From Allomuricauda sp. (lineage in GTDB: Bacteria; Bacteroidota; Bacteroidia; Flavobacteriales; Flavobacteriaceae), in assembly GCA_003712125.1 (NCBI GenBank), contig RHLF01000002.1, positions 186,001 through 250,000 of the forward strand: a stretch of 64,000 bases of DNA, written 5' to 3'. The notes beneath the pieces were generated by a model that worked only from the letters and a program-made list of their open reading frames with translations, did no database searches and was not told where the DNA came from. The position numbers and the translations under genes were made by a program. This document shows positions 8,791 to 18,311 of this stretch, one piece after another; position 1 is the stretch's first letter, and each line of letters begins with the position of its first letter.

Positions 8791-9329
8791 TACAACGAAG
8801 TGCGAGCCACTCGAAATATATCTACAGGATTGTTTTTGTAGCGCGTTTTTTTATCGAGATGCATACCATTTTTCATGGCAACCTTTCTTGATGGTAGATT
8901 GTCTACATGAATGATGGAAATCAAGGAATCAGACAGTTTGTTTTCAAAGGCATACTGCTTGCATTTTTGTGCAGCTTCAAAAGCGAAGCCTTTTCTCCAA
9001 TATTTTGGAAGTACCGAATAACCAATTTCCAATTCCTCAGCTGCATCCACTTCTTGAATCAGCAGCCCACAAATACCCACCAATTCATTTGTGTCTTTAA
9101 GGATCAAGGCATTCATGCCGCCCATAGCATTTTCATAGCGCTCGAAAATACGCTCGAATTGTTCGGTGCAGGCAACTCTTGGGACAGTTGGTATTCCATC
9201 CCAATATTTGGTCGCTTCGGGATGGTCGAAAAAGGGGAGCCATAGGTCAAAATCTTCAGGCACTATTTTTCGAAACAGCAAGCGGTTCGTGCTTTCCCCA
9301 TCGAGTAAAAGATGCTTGTCAGTCGCCAT
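8790..9329 (-). CDS. GNAT family N-acetyltransferase (RimJ/RimL type)
   Basis: A 179-residue acetyltransferase of the RimJ/RimL-like branch. Typical features are the opening TNRLLFRKIVPEDFDLWLPFFDHPEATKYW, the central LEIGYSVLPKYWRKGFAFEAAQKCKQYAF, in which Y-W-x-x-G-x-A-x-E-A is the acetyl-CoA loop, and the final ISIIHVDNLPSRKVAMKNGMHLDKKTRYKN with the N-x-x-S-x-x-V-x-x-K-x-G motif. Relatives modify ribosomal protein N-termini or small molecules; the acceptor here is unknown. Its stop overlaps the start of the ModF-like gene, pointing to cotranscription. It is more canonical than the GNAT at 6482. Confidence 0.88.
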   Translation of the reverse strand: MATDKHLLLDGESTNRLLFRKIVPEDFDLWLPFFDHPEATKYWDGIPTVPRVACTEQFERIFERYENAMGGMNALILKDTNELVGICGLLIQEVDAAEELEIGYSVLPKYWRKGFAFEAAQKCKQYAFENKLSDSLISIIHVDNLPSRKVAMKNGMHLDKKTRYKNNPVDIFRVARTSL

Positions 9330-9336
9330 TTAGGTC

Positions 9337-9813
9337 TCAATTTCTGGAAAATGATATACTGTCGCCTTCAATTAAGGCAAATTTATCGGAGAGACCGGCA
9401 TTGACTTCAAGTACATATTTAATGGGCACCTCTGATGACAGACTTGATTCGTCATAAGGTTGGGCATTTTTATGGATGGTAGCAATTTTGGAGTTCCCAT
9501 CAATGAAGATAATGTCTATTGAAAACTCAGTGTTTTTCATGTAAAAGGAGTGTACCGCTTCCTGCGAAAATATAAAGAGCATGGCCTGTTCATCCTGCAT
9601 CGATTCACGGTACATAAGCCCTGTCTGGGTTTCGTACGCCGATTCCGCAATCTCAATAGCAAATTGGGCAGCTATCGAATCCCCTTTAAAGATATTGAGT
9701 TCCCCCTCTTTGGTAAAAGAAACAGCCTCCGTTTTGATTTCAACCTTCGCCTTTTCTTTACAGGAAAAAACGAGCAGCAGAAGCACAAATAGCTGAAGAA
9801 TTCCCTTTTTCAT
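9337..9813 (-). CDS. DUF192 domain lipoprotein
   Basis: A 158-residue exported protein. The N-terminus MKKGILQLFVLLLLVFSCKEK is a lipoprotein signal with the lipidated Cys at residue 18. The DUF192 domain follows, with the family hallmarks ETQTGLMYRESMQDEQAMLFIF, HSFYMKNTEFSIDIIFID and VLEVNAGLSDKFALIEGD. The biochemical function of DUF192 is not established. It lies six bases downstream of lgt, the enzyme that lipidates such Cys residues; the pairing is suggestive of cotranscription rather than of a specific partnership. It probably sits on the periplasmic side of a membrane. Confidence 0.88.
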   Translation of the reverse strand: MKKGILQLFVLLLLVFSCKEKAKVEIKTEAVSFTKEGELNIFKGDSIAAQFAIEIAESAYETQTGLMYRESMQDEQAMLFIFSQEAVHSFYMKNTEFSIDIIFIDGNSKIATIHKNAQPYDESSLSSEVPIKYVLEVNAGLSDKFALIEGDSISFSRN

Positions 9814-9818
9814 GGGGT

Positions 9819-10760
9819 TTATTTTTTAACAGGATCCGGTCTGAACATCAAATAAAGTCCCAGTAGAACAAAAGGGATGCTTAGCCATTGTCCTGTTGTG
9901 AAGGTGCCCCATGTTTCTTCAAAGCCACCTTGACTTTTCTTGAAATATTCCAACATGAATCGAATGGGCCCCCACATGGCGACCAACCAAAATCCGAACA
10001 AGAAACCTTCTTTCTTTTTAAGTTCAGATCTCCAATACATCCAAAAGTACATGATCAAGAATACGATAATGTAACCTATGGCCTCATACAATTGCACTGG
10101 GTGCCGAAAGGGAATATTTTCGAGTATGCTCGCATACTGGGGACTATGCTCCAAGGCATGATAAGCGGCATCGGCAGTTTTTTCACCGGTAATCTGCAAA
10201 GCCTTATAGACGGGCATATCGTCTGAATCGCGAATAAAACGGGTGGCCAAGGGAAATGATTCTTCAACAATTTTTCCATTGATCTCGGAATTGAAAAAAT
10301 TGCCCAAGCGCACGAACGCCCCACCAATCGAACAGGTTATGACGACGCGGTCCAAAATCCATAACAAGCTGATATCCTTGAATTTTCTCGAAAAAAGGTA
10401 CAATCCAAAAACCCCAGCAATAGCTGCACCATGACTGGCAAGACCGGTAAATCCAGTAAACTGAAACTCAGGTACGGTTTTTATGGGTAATAGGATTGAT
10501 AAGGGATCTTCTGTAAATAGTTCCGATTGGTAAAAGATAACATGGCCCAATCGAGCCCCAAGCATTATGGAAACCACACCATAAACAAATAGGGAATCAA
10601 GCTTGTCAAGCGACTTATTTTCATTGATAAAAAAGCGCTTCATGATGTACCAGCCCAAAACAAAAGCCAAGATCCACGATAGGTTGTAATATTTTATTTG
10701 AATAAATCCTATGCTAAACAGAATATCATCAGGATTCCAATTAAAGCCCAAAAAATACAT
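9819..10760 (-). CDS. lgt: Prolipoprotein diacylglyceryl transferase
   Basis: Lgt transfers a diacylglyceryl group from phosphatidylglycerol to the lipobox Cys of prolipoproteins, the first step of lipoprotein maturation, at the inner membrane. The 313-residue polytopic protein shows the family signature around GGAFVRLGNFFNSEINGKI (equivalent to GRxGNFxNxE), an upstream ASHGAAIAG segment with the conserved His, and HPVQLYEAIGY, whose HPxQLYE motif is highly conserved. The length is slightly above the average because of a Bacteroidota-typical loop between these blocks. It matches the many lipoproteins encoded in this window. It lies in the minus-strand run after yidD and before the DUF192 gene. 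Confidence 0.96.
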   Translation of the reverse strand: MYFLGFNWNPDDILFSIGFIQIKYYNLSWILAFVLGWYIMKRFFINENKSLDKLDSLFVYGVVSIMLGARLGHVIFYQSELFTEDPLSILLPIKTVPEFQFTGFTGLASHGAAIAGVFGLYLFSRKFKDISLLWILDRVVITCSIGGAFVRLGNFFNSEINGKIVEESFPLATRFIRDSDDMPVYKALQITGEKTADAAYHALEHSPQYASILENIPFRHPVQLYEAIGYIIVFLIMYFWMYWRSELKKKEGFLFGFWLVAMWGPIRFMLEYFKKSQGGFEETWGTFTTGQWLSIPFVLLGLYLMFRPDPVKK

Positions 10761-10827
10761 GTAGTTCTAGTTTTAGACGAAGATAGCTTTTTTGAATGGT
10801 TGCATACTTAGAATGTCTGTCTTTTCA

Positions 10828-11049
10828 TTAGGGCACGGGATCATAACCGCTTCCTCCCCAAGGGTGGCAACTAAAAATACGTTTGGTAGCCAACCAGCCC
10901 CCCTTTAGAACACCATGTTTTTGTAAGGCTTCAATGGCATATGCCGAACAGGTGGGTTGGTACCTACATGATGCCGGGGTATATGGTGAAATGGCATTTT
11001 GATAAAAGCGAATCAAAACAATAAATGGCGTAATCAGGGCTTTTTTCAT
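10828..11049 (-). CDS. yidD: Membrane protein insertion efficiency factor YidD
   Basis: A small membrane-associated protein that assists YidC-dependent insertion. The frame could extend further upstream, but the ATG at 11047-11049 gives [25 protein letters not shown], the normal YidD start with its amphipathic N-terminal segment; the start then sits one base after the cysS stop. The diagnostic Cys-rich block [19 protein letters not shown] and the C-terminal [13 protein letters not shown] (73 residues in total) are both present. In many bacteria yidD lies next to yidC, rnpA and rpmH; here it is instead between cysS and lgt. Confidence 0.93.
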   Translation of the reverse strand: MKKALITPFIVLIRFYQNAISPYTPASCRYQPTCSAYAIEALQKHGVLKGGWLATKRIFSCHPWGGSGYDPVP

Positions 11050-11050
11050 C

Positions 11051-12535
11051 TTAGCTGACGATGCTGAAAGTAGTTCCGTCTTTTCCATCTTTGAGCTGAA
11101 TGCCCAAGGCCAATAATTCATCCCGTATGGTATCGGAGGTGGCAAAATCTTTATTTTCCCTAGCCTGGTTGCGAAGGTTTATCAAAAGCTGAACCACGCC
11201 CTCGAGTGATGCTGAATCATCTTGATTTGCCGCTGAATCTATGAGACCCAGTACATCATAAACAAAGCTGTTCATGGTAGCTTTCAAAAGCTCAAGATCC
11301 TTTTTAATGAGTTGTTCCTTGCCTTCCTTGATCAGGTTGATATGTTTTACCGCTTCGAAGAGGTGGGCGATCAAAATGGGTGTGTTGAAATCATCATTCA
11401 TGGCTGCATAGCAGTTGGCCTTCCAAGCCATTACCTCAAAATCTGAATTGTTGCCGCCATTCAATCCGTCTAAACTTCCCATGGCCTCCATCAACTTGGT
11501 GTACCCTTTTTCTGATGCCAGCAAGGCATCATTGCTTAAATCCAAAATGCTGGTATAATGGGCCTGCATCATGAAAAAGCGCACAACAGAGGGTGAAAAG
11601 GGCTTGCTCAGAATATCGTTTTCTCCACTGAACATTTCTGAAGGGTAGATATTATTGCCCGTTGATTTGGACATTTTTTTGCCATTCAAGGTCAACATAT
11701 TAGCATGTAGCCAATAATTGACTGGCGTTTGTCCACAGCGGGCTTCTGCTTGGGCAATCTCGCATTCGTGATGCGGAAATTTAAGATCCATACCCCCACC
11801 GTGAATGTCAAAGTTTTCACCTAAATATTTGGTGCTCATCGCAGTACACTCTAAATGCCAACCAGGAAAACCGTCGCCCCAGGGCGAAGGCCATCGCATA
11901 ATGTGTTGTGGTTCGGCTTTTTTCCAAAGGGCAAAATCTTGTGGATTTTTCTTTTCTCCTTGCGCCGTAAGCTCCCTAGTGTTGGCAATCATATCTTCGA
12001 GCTTTCGCCCGCTTAGTTTGCCATAGTCATTTGATTCGTTGAAGGTCACGACATCAAAATATACAGAGCCATTCACCACATAGGCAAAGCCTTTGTCCAA
12101 AATTTCTTTTATGATCTCAATTTGTTCAATAATGTGTCCGGTGGCTGTTGGCTCAATACTGGGCGGCAGTAGATTTAGCTTTTTGATCGTTTCATGAAAG
12201 TCTACCGTGTAGCGCTGAACGACCTCCATGGGTTCAATCTGCTCCAATTTGGCTTTTTTGGCAATCTTGTCTTCTCCTTCGTCAGCATCATTTTCCAAGT
12301 GCCCGGCATCGGTAATGTTTCTAACATACCTGACCTTATATCCCAAATGCTTGAAATAGCGAAAGATCATGTCGAATGACATAAAGGTGCGGCAGTTTCC
12401 CAAATGCACATTGCTGTACACGGTAGGGCCACAGACGTACATGCCTACATAACCTTCTTTAATGGGTTTGAAAACCTCTTTTTTTCCTGAAAGTGAATTG
12501 GTAACCTTTAGTTCGTGCTCTTTGAAAAGCTGCAT
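11051..12535 (-). CDS. cysS: Cysteinyl-tRNA synthetase
   Basis: A class I aminoacyl-tRNA synthetase charging tRNA-Cys in the cytoplasm, 494 residues. The HIGH-equivalent is HLGN in [17 protein letters not shown] (Cys35 is a zinc ligand), further zinc ligands come in the [10 protein letters not shown] and [11 protein letters not shown] segments, and the KMSKS loop is intact in [11 protein letters not shown] near residue 285. The C-terminal DALR-like helical part carries the usual anticodon-binding region. Its ATG abuts the folE stop (one shared base region at 12535), so folE-cysS-yidD are packed as one transcription unit. Confidence 0.97.
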   Translation of the reverse strand: MQLFKEHELKVTNSLSGKKEVFKPIKEGYVGMYVCGPTVYSNVHLGNCRTFMSFDMIFRYFKHLGYKVRYVRNITDAGHLENDADEGEDKIAKKAKLEQIEPMEVVQRYTVDFHETIKKLNLLPPSIEPTATGHIIEQIEIIKEILDKGFAYVVNGSVYFDVVTFNESNDYGKLSGRKLEDMIANTRELTAQGEKKNPQDFALWKKAEPQHIMRWPSPWGDGFPGWHLECTAMSTKYLGENFDIHGGGMDLKFPHHECEIAQAEARCGQTPVNYWLHANMLTLNGKKMSKSTGNNIYPSEMFSGENDILSKPFSPSVVRFFMMQAHYTSILDLSNDALLASEKGYTKLMEAMGSLDGLNGGNNSDFEVMAWKANCYAAMNDDFNTPILIAHLFEAVKHINLIKEGKEQLIKKDLELLKATMNSFVYDVLGLIDSAANQDDSASLEGVVQLLINLRNQARENKDFATSDTIRDELLALGIQLKDGKDGTTFSIVS

Positions 12536-13215
12536 TAAAATTCGGTTTCTAGATTAATGTAATCCAAAAATTCGCGGCGTATGGCCTCTTCCTTGAATTT
12601 ACCTCCGTATTCTGCGGTAACGGTACTGCTCTCTATATCGCGAATACCCCTTGAGTTAACGCACAAGTGTTTGGCGTCAATTACACAGGCTACATCTTCG
12701 GTGCCCAAAACCCGCTGCAACTCTTTTACGACCTGAATATTCAGTCGTTCTTGAACCTGAGGTCGTTTTGCAAAGTAGTCAACAATACGGTTCATTTTTG
12801 AAAGACCAATCACGGTACCATTGGAAATGTAGGCGACATGGGCCCGGCCAATGATAGGCAGCAAATGGTGTTCGCAGGTTGAATAGAGGGTAATGTTCTT
12901 TTCGACCAACATTTCACCATACTTGTATTTGTTGTCAAAGGTCGATGCCTTTGGTTTTCTTTTCGGGTGCAGCCCTCCAAACAGCTCTTTCACGAACATT
13001 TTGGCAACCCGCTTGGGGGTTCCACTCAAACTATCATCGTCTAAATCCAATCCCAAAGTCAACATGATCTCCCTTACGTTTTTCTCGATGCGGTGAATTT
13101 TCTCGTCATCTTCCAAAACAAAGGCATCTTTACGCAACGGGGTATCTTCAGCCGAACCTATATGGTCATTGCCAATTTCATCGTGTCGTTCTTCCAGGGC
13201 TTCTTCTATTTTCAT
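12535..13215 (-). CDS. folE: GTP cyclohydrolase I
   Basis: FolE converts GTP to 7,8-dihydroneopterin triphosphate, the first step of folate and related pteridine synthesis. The zinc-binding motif [17 protein letters not shown], the [17 protein letters not shown] helix and the C-terminal segment with [18 protein letters not shown] are all standard. The open frame reaches 13290, but the ATG at 13213-13215 ([13 protein letters not shown]) is preferred because a perfect -7 box lies at 13236-13243, inside the longer frame; this gives 226 residues, the normal size. The gene heads the minus-strand folE-cysS-yidD run. folP, a later folate gene, lies elsewhere in the window at 36.7 kb. Confidence 0.95.
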   Translation of the reverse strand: MKIEEALEERHDEIGNDHIGSAEDTPLRKDAFVLEDDEKIHRIEKNVREIMLTLGLDLDDDSLSGTPKRVAKMFVKELFGGLHPKRKPKASTFDNKYKYGEMLVEKNITLYSTCEHHLLPIIGRAHVAYISNGTVIGLSKMNRIVDYFAKRPQVQERLNIQVVKELQRVLGTEDVACVIDAKHLCVNSRGIRDIESSTVTAEYGGKFKEEAIRREFLDYINLETEF

Positions 13216-13235
13216 GGTCTTTACAACAAAAGAAG

Positions 13236-13243
13236 CAAAGATA
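13236..13243 (-). promoter_or_regulatory. -7 element for folE
   Basis: On the minus strand TATCTTTG reads from 13243 to 13236, a perfect TAnnTTTG, 20 bases before the chosen folE ATG. The -33 region is weak. It argues against the longer folE start. Confidence 0.5.
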
Positions 13244-13349
13244 GGTATTAAAAGGTGATTTAACATCGAGTTTACGGGGTTTGACAACATAAATTATTGT
13301 TAACCCCAAGGGTCATATAATTTTACAACTTCCAAATTAACAGCCACTT

Positions 13350-15149
13350 ATGCGCAATTTCCACAACATCATCATCGCCTTTTTGCTTCTTGGGCAAATG
13401 GTCTGTGCACAGGTGGGCAATGATTGCGTCTCAGCAGTTCCCATTTGTAGCAATACTCCTGTAAATGGAGGCACCAGTGGTTATGGCAATGATGATTTCA
13501 ATGGAGCGTCGCGCAGTGGATGTTTGGAGCAGACGACATCTGGGGCCATAGAGTCAAATTCGGCTTGGTACCGATTTCGTACTTCAGCCTCAGGTCAATT
13601 AGGATTCAACATTGGCCATGATCCTGCTGAAGACTGGGATTTTGCGCTATACCAGTCCGATGACTGTGGTAATCTTGGCGAACCCATTCGTTGTAACTTT
13701 TTTGACAATAGCGATATGCGTTCCTATACCGGAGTAGGGGAAGACCCCTCAGGCGCTGTTTCGGTGAATTATGAAGATTGGCTCGATGTTGGTCCTGGGG
13801 AAGATTACTATTTGCTGGTGAATAACTTCAGTAGCACCAATTCAGGATTTTCCATTCAGTTTTCCGGTGATATTTGGGTGACCAATCCTTATGATGCCCT
13901 TGATTGTTCGATAATAAGTAATCTATTGGGTCCGCCAGTTGCAGCCTGTGAAGGAGATACCATTGTTTTGGATGCAACTACCACTGGGGCCATGGGATAC
14001 AACTGGTACGTTGACAATGGATCTGGCTTTCAACCAATCTCAGGTGCGAACAACCCAACATATTCGGTAACCACTGGAGCCTTATATCGTGTCGAAGTAC
14101 TGAATTCTGGATCCAATATCATAAGTGATGTGCAGGTAGCCTTTACCCCTTCACCCTTGGCAGCCCCTATTGCCGATGATGTTCTTTGCCATGAAGAAGG
14201 CATGATATATGACCTACAGGCCAAAGATGTGGAAGTATTGGGCACACAAGACCCGAACTTGATGACTGTAAGTTATCATAGTTCTCAAGCTGACGCCCTA
14301 GCGGGCCTATATCCCTTGGATAAACAATACCAAAAAACCGCCGGTTCCGAAACCATTTATGTGCGTCTGAGCTCACTTCAAAATTCGAATTGCTTTGATG
14401 CTTCCCAATATTTTGAGCTCAATGCCATAGAAAACCCGGTGTTAACCATCAATACCAATATTCCCATATGTGATAACGGTCCCATGGTGACGATTGGGGA
14501 GACCATGCCAAACCCCAGTTACACTTATATGTGGAGTACGGGTGAAACGACACCAACCATTGATGTAAATCAGGAGGGCAGCTATACCCTTACGGCCACA
14601 ACGACTGCTGCGGGACTTAGCTGTAACACGGTACGAACAGTACGGGTTTACGTTTCGGCATCGCCAAGAATTACGGATATTTTGATCGATGAACCCCAAT
14701 TAAACAATACGGTTACCGTTGTTACCGATGTTGTGGGCGAATTTGAATATCGCATCGATGATGGTGCGTTTCAATCTAGCAATGTCTTCAGTGATGTTTT
14801 GCCGGGGGCCCATAGTGTTACCATGCGCGATTTATACGGATGTGGTGTGGTTACAGAACAAATCGTAGTAGTGGGCTTTATGAAACACTTTTCGCCCAAC
14901 GGGGATGGGGTAAATGAGAGCTGGCATGTTGAAGAGCTATCTAGTCTAAATTCACCGGTCGTTACCATTTATGATCGGTATGGTAAGCTCCTCATACAAT
15001 TAACAGCAAATTCATCGGGCTGGGATGGTAATTTTGGTGGCGTGGCCATGCCCGCAACGGATTATTGGTTCAAGCTTTCCTATGTAAATCAAGAGGGTGT
15101 GCGCACTTATGCCAAATACATTCAAAACCACTTTTCCTTGAGGCGATAA
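13350..15149 (+). CDS. T9SS type B sorting domain protein (gliding motility-associated C-terminal domain)
   Basis: A 599-residue secreted protein. It has a signal peptide (MRNFHNIIIAFLLLGQMVCA) followed by a Cys-containing N-terminal domain with GNDCVSAVPICSN, then NSAWYRFRTSASGQLGFNI and EDWDFALYQSDDCG. Ig-like repeats fill the middle (SNTPVN to VRVYVSASP). The C-terminal type B domain shows KHFSPNGDGVNESWHV, TIYDRYGKLLIQL, GWDGNFGG and DYWFKLSY, the signature for export by the type IX secretion system and cell-surface or extracellular release in gliding Bacteroidota. The substrate or partner is unknown. The next gene is a paralogue in the same orientation. Confidence 0.88.
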   Translation: MRNFHNIIIAFLLLGQMVCAQVGNDCVSAVPICSNTPVNGGTSGYGNDDFNGASRSGCLEQTTSGAIESNSAWYRFRTSASGQLGFNIGHDPAEDWDFALYQSDDCGNLGEPIRCNFFDNSDMRSYTGVGEDPSGAVSVNYEDWLDVGPGEDYYLLVNNFSSTNSGFSIQFSGDIWVTNPYDALDCSIISNLLGPPVAACEGDTIVLDATTTGAMGYNWYVDNGSGFQPISGANNPTYSVTTGALYRVEVLNSGSNIISDVQVAFTPSPLAAPIADDVLCHEEGMIYDLQAKDVEVLGTQDPNLMTVSYHSSQADALAGLYPLDKQYQKTAGSETIYVRLSSLQNSNCFDASQYFELNAIENPVLTINTNIPICDNGPMVTIGETMPNPSYTYMWSTGETTPTIDVNQEGSYTLTATTTAAGLSCNTVRTVRVYVSASPRITDILIDEPQLNNTVTVVTDVVGEFEYRIDDGAFQSSNVFSDVLPGAHSVTMRDLYGCGVVTEQIVVVGFMKHFSPNGDGVNESWHVEELSSLNSPVVTIYDRYGKLLIQLTANSSGWDGNFGGVAMPATDYWFKLSYVNQEGVRTYAKYIQNHFSLRR

Positions 15150-15282
15150 TTCCATGAAGTAAGGGGCAGTTGTGCATTTCATCGATTAAGTGTACAATTT
15201 TTACGATAAACTAATAATAAAATTAGGGTTTGGGCAGTTATAGTTGTTATAAGCAAGAATAACAATTTAGCCCCAATATCCC

Positions 15283-16722
15283 ATGCGAACACTATTTGCC
15301 GCTGTTTGTTGCTTTTTTCTTTTTATATATTCTGGTATTTCCCAAACCGCCAATTCAGGTGATTGTCGTACTGCCATACCGGTCTGTGCCGATGGTGAGC
15401 CCATTATGCCCTTTGTTGATGGAGGGGGAGATATTGATGAATTTGATCCCGATGTCGTAAGGCAAACAGGATGTTTGGAAAAGGGGAGTGTGAGCTCGGC
15501 AAATATTGAAAACAATTCGTCTTGGTTCGTTTTTCGAGCAGGAACCGACGGTCAAATAGGCTTTGATATAGAATCACTTTCGGCAACTGCCGAATGGGAC
15601 TTTGCCTTATACGGGCCCTTTGATCAAACTTCGGGTCAAAATTTTTGCCAATTGATAGGAGACGCCACTGTGGATCCCATACGTTGTAATTATGAGGTAA
15701 ATACGACTTCGTTTACCGGTATCGGTGTAAATCCTGAAAATGGCCAGGTGGGGGCACCTCATGTCACAGGAAGCCAAAATACCTACGATGAGTGGCTTGA
15801 TGTTATCGCAGGAGAGGTCTATTACCTATTTATAAACAATTTCAACACCAATTTTGACGGTGATCCCGAACCCTTTTCATTGACTTTCACAGGAAGTTCG
15901 GTGAACGCCAATCAAGATACCGCTTTAGATTGCACCCTGCGTGATGAATTTTTGGGATTGGATATCATTGCCTGTGAAGGAGATCCTGATATCATATTAA
16001 GTGCTGAAAATTCTCCTGCCGGACCTAATATTACCAATATTACCTGGACCTTGGACAGGGATGATGACGGAACTATTGATGAAATCTTGGCTACGGGAGC
16101 TGCAGCAACCACATTCACGGTTACCAGTCCGAATTCAGGTCGTTATTTTGTTTCTATCGAAACGACCTTTGGTGAGATTATTACCGACGACATTCTGATT
16201 ACATTTTATGGCGTGCCCCAATTGGATGAGGTTCGTGTCATTGATGATTTGGTCAATAGTGATCAAACCGATCCTTACAATATTGAAATCGTTGCTGTGG
16301 GCACCGGGGATTATGAATATGCCATAAATGGCGGCGAATTTCAAGATGACCCTATTTTTCGAGATGTACCTCCAGGCATAAATACCGTTGTTATCAACGA
16401 TAAAAATGGATGTGGGATTACAGAACCCATTGAATTTTTAGTGGTGGGCTACCCCAAGTTCTTCACGCCAAATGGCGATGGTTTTCATGACAATTGGAAC
16501 GTTCTTGGCGTTGAGGTGTTGACCAATCCTGCGGTGTTTATTTTTGATCGTTATGGTAAACTGGTCAAACAGTTGGATGCGACTACCCTAGGTTGGGATG
16601 GTACCTATAATGGCAGGCCTTTGCCCTCGTCAGACTATTGGTTCAGATTGGATTATGACCGAGATGATAGCGGTGTAATTGTGGCCACTCAGGTACGACG
16701 GCATTTTTCATTAATGCGATAA
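15283..16722 (+). CDS. T9SS type B sorting domain protein, paralogue of the preceding gene
   Basis: A 479-residue paralogue of the product at 13350. The signal peptide (MRTLFAAVCCFFLFIYSGISQ) is followed by SGDCRTAIPVCADGEPI, NNSSWFVFRAGTDGQIGFDI and EWDFALYGPFD, which align with the same blocks in its neighbour, including DEWLDVIAGEVYYLFINNF. The middle part is shorter by roughly one Ig-like repeat. The C-terminus PKFFTPNGDGFHDNWNV, FIFDRYGKLVKQL, GWDGTYNGRPLP and DYWFRLDY is a type B T9SS sorting domain. Its stop overlaps the T-tract side of the convergent terminator. The pair probably arose by tandem duplication. Confidence 0.88.
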   Translation: MRTLFAAVCCFFLFIYSGISQTANSGDCRTAIPVCADGEPIMPFVDGGGDIDEFDPDVVRQTGCLEKGSVSSANIENNSSWFVFRAGTDGQIGFDIESLSATAEWDFALYGPFDQTSGQNFCQLIGDATVDPIRCNYEVNTTSFTGIGVNPENGQVGAPHVTGSQNTYDEWLDVIAGEVYYLFINNFNTNFDGDPEPFSLTFTGSSVNANQDTALDCTLRDEFLGLDIIACEGDPDIILSAENSPAGPNITNITWTLDRDDDGTIDEILATGAAATTFTVTSPNSGRYFVSIETTFGEIITDDILITFYGVPQLDEVRVIDDLVNSDQTDPYNIEIVAVGTGDYEYAINGGEFQDDPIFRDVPPGINTVVINDKNGCGITEPIEFLVVGYPKFFTPNGDGFHDNWNVLGVEVLTNPAVFIFDRYGKLVKQLDATTLGWDGTYNGRPLPSSDYWFRLDYDRDDSGVIVATQVRRHFSLMR

Positions 16723-16751
16723 AAAAAACCGGATGTCCTTCGGATACCCGG
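16721..16751 (-). terminator. Rho-independent terminator for the FadL-type gene
   Basis: CCGGATGTCC (16729-16738) pairs with GGATACCCGG (16742-16751), with one wobble and one mismatch, followed on the minus strand by eight T. It overlaps the stop codon of the convergent T9SS gene. Confidence 0.75.
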
Positions 16752-16774
16752 CCTCTTCATTTTACCAATATTTT

Positions 16775-18277
16775 TTAGAATTTGAAGGTGTACCCCAATG
16801 TGATATTGGTATTGATGCGGTTCACATCGGCGGCACTGGCAATGCCTGAATCGTAGAACAACTCGTTGACATCACGTTCAGTGCGACTAACCGCCAAATC
16901 TAAACGACTACCCCCAAAACTGTATCCGATACCACCTGAATACCCCTCGAGGTCTCCAACAATGGCGTTGTTTTCATAGGGGCCTTCTTCAAATCGGTAC
17001 CCGCCTCTAAGGCTAACATTGTCAATACGGTATTCACCCCCGATACGATACGAGTTAACAGCTCCCAATTGGGCTGCGATGAATTGATTTTCATCAGTAA
17101 AGTTAGGGTCTGTGATAGGGCGAAGTTCGGCTTGTGACATGTCTTGGTACCCATAGTCAAAACTCAGTAAACCTTCCTTGCCGAACACTACGGCGATGCT
17201 ACCTGTTAGTTTTGATGGAATTTTAATGCGGTACTCATCAAATAGATTCACAATATTGAAATCGATAAAGCTAATATCGTCATCGGCTAAATCCGAACCT
17301 ATACGTTGTGAGGTATCGTCAAAAAAGGAGTACCAAGTAGGCGATTGATAGCTACCGCCCACACGAACGTTGTCATTAAGCTTGGCGATGGCACCCAAGG
17401 AAAATGAAAACCCGGTTCCCTCACTTCGCAAAAAATTGTCAAATGTAGTGAACTGTATCTCCGATCCCGCATCATAACCAGTTTCATCAAGCAAGGTGAG
17501 TCTTTCATATAGGACCGAGTGAAAATTCAGCGAGGCACCCACATAAAGGTTCTCTTGGTATTGCCCCGCCATATTCAGGGTAAATTTGCTATTGAAACCA
17601 TTGGTGCTTTGCACATATTCTTGATTTACGCTGCCGTATTGGGCATTGCTCACATACGTGGTGCCTGAGGTGTCTGATTCATCCACGGGGTTGATCAGAC
17701 CACCGAAATAGCCTAAAAAAGCCTGTTGGTCGCCAAAACCTTGATCAGCTCCAATGCGCAGGTATCCCTGCTCTATAAATTCGTTTTGACCCAGCAAGAG
17801 ATTACCAAAGGGTACCCCTTGGGCAAAATTCAAAAAGTAATTGTCAATACCCAGCGATGTATTTCCCGATGCAAAAAACTCATTGTCATAATTTTCAACC
17901 AGGTCATAGTTTACGGCCAAGGTGAGTTTTTTCCATGGGCTATTCGACGACTTAAATACAAAAACACCACCGGCTTGGTTGAGCTCTAAGGAATTGATTT
18001 CGGTATTTTGCACACTGCTGCCGAAAAAGGCATCGTTGTTACGATTGTAGTTCGAAGCAGTAATGGTGAACTCGCTATAGTTGAAAACCGCAGATCCTGC
18101 CGGATTAACATTCAGGGACGATAAATCACCACCTAGGGCGCCAAATGCGCCTCCCATGGCTTGAAAGCGTGCCGTTCCTTGCAGGTTTTCGGTGCTATAA
18201 CGCACTACATCATTAATGTTCTGGGCGCTTACTGCAAAGCATAGCATCCCCATGATGAATAGTATAGACTTTTTCAT
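16775..18277 (-). CDS. Outer membrane protein transport protein (OmpP1/FadL/TodX-like)
   Basis: A 500-residue outer-membrane beta-barrel. The signal peptide MKKSILFIMGMLCFAVSAQ is followed by the FadL-like start NDVVRYSTENLQGTARFQAMGGAFGALGGDLSSLNVNPAGSAVF, where the Gly-rich AMGGAFGALGGDLSSLNVNPAG block is the family hallmark. Alternating amphipathic strands continue to the end, and the last residue is Phe (GYTFKF), the normal C-terminal signature for barrel insertion. FadL relatives carry hydrophobic substrates; the substrate here is not readable. It lies in its own unit, with a hairpin terminator. Confidence 0.85.
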   Translation of the reverse strand: MKKSILFIMGMLCFAVSAQNINDVVRYSTENLQGTARFQAMGGAFGALGGDLSSLNVNPAGSAVFNYSEFTITASNYNRNNDAFFGSSVQNTEINSLELNQAGGVFVFKSSNSPWKKLTLAVNYDLVENYDNEFFASGNTSLGIDNYFLNFAQGVPFGNLLLGQNEFIEQGYLRIGADQGFGDQQAFLGYFGGLINPVDESDTSGTTYVSNAQYGSVNQEYVQSTNGFNSKFTLNMAGQYQENLYVGASLNFHSVLYERLTLLDETGYDAGSEIQFTTFDNFLRSEGTGFSFSLGAIAKLNDNVRVGGSYQSPTWYSFFDDTSQRIGSDLADDDISFIDFNIVNLFDEYRIKIPSKLTGSIAVVFGKEGLLSFDYGYQDMSQAELRPITDPNFTDENQFIAAQLGAVNSYRIGGEYRIDNVSLRGGYRFEEGPYENNAIVGDLEGYSGGIGYSFGGSRLDLAVSRTERDVNELFYDSGIASAADVNRINTNITLGYTFKF

Positions 18278-18311
18278 TTTAGTTATTTTGATTTAAATGA
18301 AACGGTTGAAT

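Noticed and set aside
13216-13290. A longer folE start at 13290
   Set aside because: The extra 25 residues include a perfect -7 promoter box and no folE homology; the ATG at 13215 gives a normal start.
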